Source: Rhodospirillales bacterium
GTDB lineage: Bacteria > Pseudomonadota > Alphaproteobacteria > Acetobacterales > Acetobacteraceae
Assembly (NCBI GenBank): GCA_903644035.1
Contig: CAHJXG010000293.1
Span: forward strand, 1-7,252
DNA: 7,252 nucleotides
Reading direction: 5' to 3'
The notes under the pieces were generated by a model. That model saw nothing but the letters and a program-made list of their open reading frames with translations. It was not told the origin of the DNA and did not search any database. The number at the start of each line of letters is the position of its first letter. Within the stretch, counting starts at the first letter, position 1. Positions 1-7,252 of the stretch are shown one piece after another. A program made the position numbers and the translations under genes.

Positions 1-94
1 GCAGCGCGGGCGCGAGGCCGGCCGCCTCTGCCAGCCCGGCAGCCTGGGCCTGCAATCCTGCATAGGGCTGGCTCAAGATGATCGAGGACGGCAT
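1..94 (-). CDS. 5' end of an unidentified gene, possibly ELM1-like (partial, runs off left edge)
   Basis: An open frame begins with ATG at 94-92 and stays open to the window edge, giving 31 codons. The peptide starts MPSSIILSQPYAGLQAQAAG and continues with an LAEAAGLAP-type segment. A GGAG ribosome binding site lies at 104-107, nine bases before the ATG, which supports this start. The frame also stays open upstream of the ATG, so a more distal start is possible. The short hydrophobic strand followed by a Gly/Gln/Ala helix with 'GLAEA' resembles the N-terminus of alphaproteobacterial ELM1 (mitochondrial fission ELM1-like) proteins. That is a resemblance judged from 31 residues, not an identification. 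The gene would be divergent from the helicase gene. The opposite strand is also open here up to a stop at 183-185 (frame 2), but its peptide looks less natural. Confidence 0.42.
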   Translation of the reverse strand, partial: MPSSIILSQPYAGLQAQAAGLAEAAGLAPAL

Positions 95-158
95 CGCCCG
101 CTTCTCCGCAGTTCGCGCGGCCGGGTCAACCGGGAGTTGGCGCAAGTGGCGGATTTCC

Positions 159-187
159 TTGACTTCGCTGCAGTGCAGCACTAATGA
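159..187 (+). promoter_or_regulatory. possible sigma-70-type promoter for the helicase gene
   Basis: TTGACT at 159-164 matches the -35 consensus at five of six bases. A -10 element is much less clear: ACTAAT at 180-185 matches TATAAT at four of six bases but with a short 15-base spacer, while TAATGA at 182-187 has a 17-base spacer but a poor match. A transcript starting around 190-195 would have a leader of roughly 140 bases before the ATG at 337. The call is weak because GC-rich alphaproteobacterial promoters are poorly predicted from sequence. Confidence 0.25.
167..179. repeat. 13-base inverted repeat in the putative promoter spacer
   Basis: GCTGCA (167-172) and TGCAGC (174-179) are perfect inverted arms around a single central base, G173. 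With no loop it cannot form a useful RNA hairpin, so if functional it would be a protein-binding site on DNA. It lies between the candidate -35 and -10 elements, a classic operator position. In GC-rich DNA a 6-base arm pair can arise by chance. Confidence 0.3.
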
Positions 188-188
188 G

Positions 189-202
189 GACACGCGCGTG
201 TC
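189..202. repeat. 14-base perfect palindrome in the divergent intergenic region
   Basis: GACACGCGCGTGTC at 189-202 is identical to its reverse complement over all 14 bases, and the next pair outward (188/203) does not match. It falls just downstream of the candidate -10 element, near the predicted transcription start of the helicase gene. It lies 95 bases upstream of the divergent left-edge gene's start codon. A symmetric site here could bind a dimeric regulator, but I recognise no specific regulator motif. Confidence 0.35.
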
Positions 203-336
203 GTGACTTCGTGGGTTGTCCCTGTGCACCGGCATCATCTCACTTCTGGCGCCGGTCGCGATCCCGATGATCGCTGTGCACCCCCTCGCGGCGCAAGGCG
301 ACCTCCTGGGACGGGCCATCGAAAGACACCACACTC

Positions 337-1473
337 ATGCCGAGCTTCGCAGACCTTGGTCTCGCGCTTCCCATCCTCAATGCGCTGACCACGCAAGGCT
401 ACACCGAGCCGACACCGATCCAGGCGCAGGCCATCCCGCATGTCATGCTGGGCCGCGACCTGCAGGGCATCGCGCAGACCGGCACCGGCAAGACGGCGGC
501 GTTCGCGCTGCCGATCCTGCACCGCCTGCTGGTGGACAAGAAGCCGGCGCCGCGCCGCGGCTGCCGCGTGCTGGTGCTGTCGCCGACGCGGGAGCTGGCC
601 AGCCAGATCGCCGAGAGCTTCCGCGACTATGGCCGCCAGACCGGGCTGCGCACGACCCTGATGTACGGCGGCGTGCCGAAGGGGCGGCAGTCCAAGGCGG
701 TTGCGGGCGGCATCGACATCCTGGTGGCGACGCCGGGCCGCCTGATGGACCATATGCAGGACGGCGCCGTGGCGCTGAACGGCGTCGAGGTGCTGGTGCT
801 GGACGAGGCCGACCACATGCTCGACCTCGGCTTCATCGTGCCGATCCGCAAGATCGTGCAGTCGATCCCGCCGGCCCGGCAGACGCTGTTCTTCTCCGCC
901 ACCATGCCGAAGGAAATCTCTGCGCTCGCCGGGCAGATGCTGCGTAACCCGGTGCACGTCGCCGTCACCCCGGTCGCCACCACGGTGGAGCGGGTCGAGC
1001 AGAAGGTCATCTTCGTCGAGGCGTCGCGCAAGCGGCAGCTGCTCGCCGACATCCTGCGCAGCAGCAAGATGACCCGCACGCTGGTGTTCACCCGCACCAA
1101 GCACGGCGCCGACCGCGTGACGCAGCACCTGGAGGCCGCCGGCCAGCCCGCCGCCGCGATCCACGGCGACAAGAGCCAGCCGCAGCGGGAGCGCGCGCTG
1201 CAGATGTTCAAGCAGGGCCGCATCGGCGTGCTGGTGGCGACCGACATCGCGGCCCGCGGCATCGACGTGGACGGCGTGACCCACGTGGTCAACTTCGACC
1301 TGCCGAACGTGCCGGAGGCCTATGTGCACCGCATCGGCCGCACCGCGCGGGCTGGGCAAACGGGCATTGCGATCAGCTTCTGCGACAGCAGCGAGCGGGC
1401 GCATCTGCGGGGAATCGAGAAGCTGATCCGCACGCGGCTGTCGGTGGAGGAGCCGCGCGACCTCGCGGCCTGA
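337..1473 (+). CDS. rhlE: DEAD-box ATP-dependent RNA helicase, RhlE type
   Basis: This 378-residue superfamily 2 RNA helicase uses ATP to unwind short RNA duplexes or remodel ribonucleoprotein; RhlE proteins act in the cytoplasm in ribosome assembly and RNA decay. All core motifs are visible. The Q motif has F4 and GYTEPTPIQ ending at Q29. Motif I is AQTGTGKT with K52. PTRELA is at 83-88, followed by TPGR. DEAD is at 156-159 and SAT at 187-189. The second RecA-like domain has VFTRTKHGAD, ATDIAARGIDV from 301, and HRIGRTARAG at 331-340. The ATG at 337 places the Q motif at the usual distance from the N-terminus; its ribosome binding site is weak (GAAAG at 321-325). The protein ends about 38 residues after motif VI, without the long basic tail common in RhlE. 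Membership of the DEAD-box family is certain. The RhlE subgroup is inferred from the overall sequence, and CsdA, SrmB and DbpA lack this compact form. Confidence 0.93.
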   Translation: MPSFADLGLALPILNALTTQGYTEPTPIQAQAIPHVMLGRDLQGIAQTGTGKTAAFALPILHRLLVDKKPAPRRGCRVLVLSPTRELASQIAESFRDYGRQTGLRTTLMYGGVPKGRQSKAVAGGIDILVATPGRLMDHMQDGAVALNGVEVLVLDEADHMLDLGFIVPIRKIVQSIPPARQTLFFSATMPKEISALAGQMLRNPVHVAVTPVATTVERVEQKVIFVEASRKRQLLADILRSSKMTRTLVFTRTKHGADRVTQHLEAAGQPAAAIHGDKSQPQRERALQMFKQGRIGVLVATDIAARGIDVDGVTHVVNFDLPNVPEAYVHRIGRTARAGQTGIAISFCDSSERAHLRGIEKLIRTRLSVEEPRDLAA

Positions 1474-1496
1474 CGGCGCGCGGAGCCTGCCCTTGA

Positions 1497-1510
1497 CCGG
1501 CTGACGCCGG
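1497..1510 (+). other. small hairpin between helicase and methyltransferase genes
   Basis: CCGGC (1497-1501) and GCCGG (1506-1510) can pair around a TGAC loop, 24 bases after the helicase stop codon. No T-run follows, so it is not a standard intrinsic terminator. It could weakly attenuate readthrough or stabilise an mRNA end, or be a chance product of high GC. The rest of the 72-base gap holds only the likely ribosome binding region of the next gene. Confidence 0.2.
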
Positions 1511-1545
1511 CGGTCCCAGATCCCGCCGATGGATGGGGTCCGGGG

Positions 1546-3339
1546 ATGAGTGCAGAGCAGGTGGCCGATGGCGTCCATATCCGGTGGGCGGCGGCCTCGG
1601 CGCCGCCGGTGCAGGCCGTATGCCGCAACTGCGGGGCGCCTGGCCCGAAGCCCGTGCTGCTCGATGCCGAGGCGACGTTGCCGGGGCAGGGCAGGCTGCA
1701 GGTGCGGCTGCTTGATTGCCCGCATTGCGGCTGCGCCTTCGCCGAGCAGGACCGTGCCTTCGACTACACGCGCGACGCGTCGAGCGACCTGAACATCGCG
1801 CATTACGTCGAGGTCAACGCGGGCCTGTGGCCGATCATCCGCACCATCGCCCGGCTGCCGTTCGACCCGGGGGCCAAGTACCTGGAGATCGGCTGCGGCT
1901 TCGGTTTCGGGCTGGACTACGCCACCACGGAGCGTGGTTGGACGGGGCGGGGCATCGACCCGTCGCCCTTCGCCGCGGCGGGCCGGGACGCGCTCGGCCT
2001 GCCCATCGAAAGCCGTTACTTTCAGCCGGACGAGGCGCTGGGCACCGACGCCGACGCGATCCTCGCGAGCGAGGTCCTGGAGCACATCGGCGCGCCGTTG
2101 CCGTTCCTGCAGACGCTGCGCAGCGCGTTGGCGCCGGGCGGCATGTTGGCGCTCACGACGCCCAACCGCGCCCGGCTGCGCCCGGACGTGCCGTTGGCCG
2201 AGCTGGTGCCGATCCTGTCGGTCGGCGCGCACCTGGTGCTGGAAACCGAGGGCAGCCTCAGGCTGCTGTTGGAACAGGTTGGTTTTGGCCACGTCGTGAC
2301 GGAGGCGAATGGCGACCAGATCATCGCCTATGCGTCCGATGCGGCATTCGAGTTGCCGGACAGCGACGCCGCGCCGCGGGCGAGCTACCGGGCTTACCTC
2401 GCCCGGCGCGCCGGGCTGGCGACGCCGGGCGGGTTCCTGTGGTGGGGCCTGCAGGTTCGCGCCTATCAGGAAAGCGTCGCGGCCAGCGATTGGCCCGAGG
2501 CCGAGCGGATCTGGCCGACGCTGCGCAGCGCGTGCCAGGCCGGCTTCGGCTTCGACCTGGATGACCCGGCGTCCCTGCCGGTCACCGCGGGGCTGGCGTT
2601 GCCGGGATTGCGGGACCGGGTGCCGGGAACGTTGCCCAACCTGCTTTACCTCCGCGTGCTGCACCGGCTGAACGGGAGCAGGCCGCCTGTGCCCATGGTG
2701 GACATGGAGCCGTTCCTGCGCAGCGCGGCCCGGGCTGCGCGCGACCTCACGGCCGCGCTGCGTCCTTTGGCCGCGGAGGATCAGGCGACCATCGGGGTCG
2801 AGCGCGCCGCGCTGTCGATGCTCGCGGCGAGCCTGGCCGACCGGGCTGATGCCGATGTCCTGACGGCGCTTGCCGCCGCGACCGAGGCGAACCCTGCCGA
2901 CAAGGTCGTCATCGCCCGCCGCTGCCTCGTCGGGCTGGTGAACGCCGGGCGGACGGACTTGGCCCGGCAGGTGCAGGCTCGTCACGATTTGGACTCCGCG
3001 TCGCTCGATGCGTGGCGGCCGGGTCAGCCGTGGGATGCCGGCCAGCGCGATGCGCTGTTTTGCCTGGGTATGCTCGAGTTGTCGCCTGATGGCGATCTTG
3101 CCTTGGCCCGGCACCGATTTGCCCTGGTCCGCGCGCTGGAGCCGGAGGGACCGCTCGCGTCGCCGGCGCTGCATGGAGAGCGCGTCGCGGCCGACCGCAT
3201 GGGCAATGCCGCCGCGTCGTCGGACGCGGCGACGGACACGGCTCCGTCGCCGCCCGCCGCTGAGGCGACCCCGTCGCTTGGATGGGGACGGCGGATCGGT
3301 GGCTATCTGAGGGGAGTTGCCCGGCGGAGAGAGGGGTAG
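1546..3339 (+). CDS. class I SAM-dependent methyltransferase with N-terminal Cys4 cluster and long unassigned C-terminal region
   Basis: A 597-residue protein. Residues 26-63 carry C26-x2-C29 and C58-x2-C61 (plus C63), a layout that could bind zinc. Residues about 111-210 form a Rossmann-type methyltransferase core. Motif I is LEIGCGFGFGLD at 113-124, which binds S-adenosylmethionine. SEVLEHI follows at 175-181, then APGG at 196-199 and TTPN at 204-207, as in Methyltransf_11/23-type enzymes. The substrate cannot be read from the sequence. Residues about 260-560 are Ala/Leu-rich and mostly helical, and about 502-540 resembles one TPR-like helix pair. An Ala/Pro linker leads to a basic tail ending RRREG. 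There is no signal peptide or membrane span. A purine-rich GGATGGGG at 1531-1538 sits seven bases before the ATG. It lies 72 bases after the helicase gene on the same strand and may be read through from it. A role in modifying a glycan or small molecule is possible but unsupported. Confidence 0.85.
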   Translation: MSAEQVADGVHIRWAAASAPPVQAVCRNCGAPGPKPVLLDAEATLPGQGRLQVRLLDCPHCGCAFAEQDRAFDYTRDASSDLNIAHYVEVNAGLWPIIRTIARLPFDPGAKYLEIGCGFGFGLDYATTERGWTGRGIDPSPFAAAGRDALGLPIESRYFQPDEALGTDADAILASEVLEHIGAPLPFLQTLRSALAPGGMLALTTPNRARLRPDVPLAELVPILSVGAHLVLETEGSLRLLLEQVGFGHVVTEANGDQIIAYASDAAFELPDSDAAPRASYRAYLARRAGLATPGGFLWWGLQVRAYQESVAASDWPEAERIWPTLRSACQAGFGFDLDDPASLPVTAGLALPGLRDRVPGTLPNLLYLRVLHRLNGSRPPVPMVDMEPFLRSAARAARDLTAALRPLAAEDQATIGVERAALSMLAASLADRADADVLTALAAATEANPADKVVIARRCLVGLVNAGRTDLARQVQARHDLDSASLDAWRPGQPWDAGQRDALFCLGMLELSPDGDLALARHRFALVRALEPEGPLASPALHGERVAADRMGNAAASSDAATDTAPSPPAAEATPSLGWGRRIGGYLRGVARRREG

Positions 3340-3407
3340 ATGACTTCTGCGTCGCTGAAGTTGTTGCACTTTCCTAGAGGGCAGTTCCTTAGCGTAGGCT
3401 GATCCGC

Positions 3408-3445
3408 GTCCCCGTGATCAGCAGCAGGATCGCGACCGGGGGGAC
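3408..3445. terminator. imperfect hairpin between convergent genes, possible weak terminator
   Basis: GTCCCC (3408-3413) pairs perfectly with GGGGAC (3440-3445). Inside it GATC (3416-3419) pairs with GATC (3428-3431) around an 8-base loop, with an asymmetric internal bulge. It lies between the methyltransferase gene and the convergent Uma2 remnant, where a bidirectional terminator would be expected. Neither strand has a T-run after the stem, so it is not a canonical intrinsic terminator. I see nothing else in the 132-base gap at 3340-3471, apart from a somewhat AT-richer stretch at 3350-3400. Confidence 0.2.
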
Positions 3446-3471
3446 AGCACGGGCCGCGCAAGGGTGTGAGT

Positions 3472-4071
3472 TCAACGGGTTTCGGAGGAATATGGAGTGG
3501 GTGCGGCCACCTGTGGCGCTGCGGCAAGCGCCAGCCCGTCGTACAGCTCCGCCATAGGAACCTCGATGCCGATCTCCGGCATGGCGAGCGTGCCGCCTTG
3601 GCCGATCAGGGCGTGGTCCCACCCAGTGTCCATACGGGTGATCACCGTGGCGAAGACCCGGTCCTGTTCGATCATGACGTAGCGCCGGACTGAGGGCAGC
3701 GCCTGATACTCGGCAAGCTTGGTGGTCCGGTCATCGCTGGACGCGCCGGTTGAAAGCACCTCGAAGATCACAACGGGTTCGGCAACGGCGAGGGCACCGT
3801 CCGGGAACGGCGTACAACTCACGGAAGCGTCGGGGTAGCGGTAGCCGGGCCGGTTTGGACCTTTATGTCGCTGCTATTCGCCCCGGCAGGGCGTGCCACG
3901 GAGACGGCTGCTCAACGCCGTGAGAGTGCTTGTTTGCACTACGTTGTACGCCCTGGTGCCGCCGGTCATGGCGACGGGCTGGAGGCCGTCGAACTCCCAT
4001 TTCAGATCCTGGCTGGACTCCCAGGCCAGGAACTCGCCTGGGGTCATTGGCCTGGGCGGGGCCTGACCCAT
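3472..4071 (-). pseudogene. Uma2-family (DUF820) PD-(D/E)xK nuclease-like gene, broken by two compensating frameshifts
   Basis: Two pieces of one Uma2-type protein lie head to tail. The N-terminal piece (4071 to 3874) has MTPGEFLAWE, LKWEFDG, QPVAMTGGT and LRGTPCR, then stops at TAG 3876-3874. The C-terminal piece (open to TGA at 3474-3472) has YRYPDAS, PVVIFEVLS, DDRTTKLAEY and RRYVMIEQDR, and ends MPEIGIEVPMAELYDG. Between them, 3878-3849 read in another frame gives NSSDIKVQTG, the residues expected there. So there appears to be one extra base within 3879-3885 and one missing base within about 3846-3851. With both corrected the product would be about 199 residues, the usual size for this family, and would retain the acidic and lysine residues of the nuclease fold (E in WEFDG, D in YPD, E in FEVLS, K in TTKLAEY). 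The ATG has a good ribosome binding site. A GTG at 3822 could start the C-terminal 116 residues, but that would lack the YPD Asp. Uma2 function in the cell is not established. Confidence 0.82.
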
Positions 4072-4077
4072 GCCTCG

Positions 4078-4086
4078 CTCTCCCTT
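4078..4086 (-). promoter_or_regulatory. strong ribosome binding site for the Uma2 gene
   Basis: On the minus strand AAGGGAGAG precedes the ATG at 4071 by six bases. It lies inside the 33-base gap after the ppdK stop codon. It fixes the start of the Uma2 reading frame and implies the gene was once translated as the last cistron after ppdK. No terminator is visible between ppdK and this site. Confidence 0.55.
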
Positions 4087-4104
4087 GCGCCTTATGCCGC
4101 ACGG

Positions 4105-6770
<2,666 letters not shown>

Positions 6771-6774
<4 letters not shown>

Positions 6775-7252
6775 GCTTTTTCCAGGCCTTCGATACGAGA
6801 GAAGTCGGCGGCGCGGCCCATGGCCGCCACCACTCGGGCAAGTAGGCGGAGACGGTTCCGGCGCAGCGCCGGGTCGGGCGCGTTGACGGTCACTTGATCG
6901 AAGAACGCATCGAGCGGCGGGCGCAGCCCGGCCAGCGCGCGCATCGCGTCGGCGTAGCGTTCCTCGGCAACGCTGTCCCGCACCGCGGGTTCCGCGAGGT
7001 CCAGGGCCGCGGCCAGGGCGCGCTCCTCGGCCTGCGACAGCAAGGCCGGGTCGATGGCGCCGTCGTGCGGGCCGTCGCGCTTGTCCTCGATGCGCAGGAT
7101 GTTGGCGGCGCGGCGGCTGGTGGAGAGCAGGTCGGCGCCGACCGGGGTGGCGAGGAACGCCGCCACCGCGTCGGTGCGGGCCAGCAGGCGTAGGATGTCG
7201 TCGTCGGCCCCGGCGGCGAACACCGCCGCCAGCACGTCGTGCCGCGCGCCCT
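6771..7252 (-). CDS. glyS: glycyl-tRNA synthetase beta subunit, C-terminal part (partial, enters from right edge)
   Basis: The frame is open from the right edge ([12 protein letters not shown]) to TGA at 6773-6771, giving about 160 residues of an approximately 690-residue protein. These form the helical, DALR-type anticodon-binding end of the beta subunit: [27 protein letters not shown], an acidic segment, then [29 protein letters not shown] near the C-terminus. With the alpha subunit (GlyQ), GlyS forms the bacterial alpha2beta2 enzyme that charges tRNA-Gly with glycine. The R/S-R-A-N-I-L and LxPxLDAFFDxVxVNAxDxxLRxNRLxLL signatures are characteristic. glyQ and the catalytic part of glyS should lie beyond the right edge. 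The stop codon overlaps the ppdK start, so the two are almost certainly co-transcribed. A GTG at 7235-7233 lies inside the gene and is not its start. Confidence 0.95.

Noticed and set aside
2..185. A plus-strand frame open from the left edge and stopping at 183-185
   Set aside because: Its peptide is Arg/Gly/Ser-rich with no pattern, whereas the minus strand gives a natural N-terminus with a ribosome binding site.
216..947. A plus-strand frame whose start (MSLCTGIISLLAPVAIPMI) looks like a signal peptide
   Set aside because: Beyond the first 30 residues it is an out-of-frame reading of the helicase gene and becomes Arg/Ala/Gly-rich. The hydrophobic start is a coincidence of the intergenic sequence.
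1493..1521. A possible promoter (TTGACC) before the methyltransferase gene
   Set aside because: At a normal spacer the -10 position (CCAGAT) matches the consensus at only two of six bases, so it was not called.
235..3369. A 1044-codon minus-strand open frame opposite the helicase and methyltransferase genes
   Set aside because: Very GC-rich genes leave long open antisense frames. The translation is Arg/Gly/His/Gln-rich low-complexity with no domain, while the plus strand encodes clear proteins.
3389..3622. A minus-strand frame ending in ILLLITGTRISLR, crossing the end of the Uma2 remnant
   Set aside because: It has no ribosome binding site or recognisable family, and most of it overlaps the clear Uma2 C-terminus in another frame.

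Overview
This 7.25 kb, very GC-rich window looks like chromosomal DNA from an alphaproteobacterium, most likely Rhodospirillales/Acetobacteraceae. This rests on codon usage, the protein sequences, a glyS-ppdK pair joined by an overlapping ATGA, and a Uma2-type gene beside them. The assignment is from recognition alone; no search was run.

Layout, left to right. Positions 1-94 (minus) hold the first 31 codons of a gene that runs off the left edge, possibly an ELM1-type protein. Positions 95-336 are a divergent intergenic region with a possible plus-strand promoter and two perfect inverted repeats. Positions 337-1473 (plus) encode a complete RhlE-type DEAD-box RNA helicase with every core motif and no C-terminal tail. 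After 72 bases, 1546-3339 (plus) encodes a 597-residue protein with an N-terminal four-cysteine cluster, a class I SAM-dependent methyltransferase domain, and a long C-terminal part I cannot assign. Positions 3340-3471 are a short gap between convergent genes with one imperfect hairpin. Positions 3472-4071 (minus) are a broken Uma2-family (PD-(D/E)xK nuclease-like) gene carrying two opposite frameshifts 30 bases apart. Positions 4105-6774 (minus) encode a complete pyruvate, phosphate dikinase (ppdK). Positions 6771-7252 (minus) encode the C-terminal 160 residues of the glycyl-tRNA synthetase beta subunit (glyS), which enters from the right edge.

The minus-strand genes form one apparent transcription unit, glyS -> ppdK -> Uma2 remnant. 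glyS and ppdK overlap by 4 bases, and the Uma2 start lies 33 bases after ppdK with its own good ribosome binding site. The helicase and methyltransferase run the other way and may be co-transcribed, but nothing ties their functions together. Most of the window is ordinary core-genome content. The best candidates for a second look are the doubly frameshifted Uma2 gene, the inverted repeats upstream of the helicase, and the unassigned C-terminal half of the methyltransferase. I see no tRNA, rRNA, CRISPR array, insertion sequence, or convincing new defence or mobile system.
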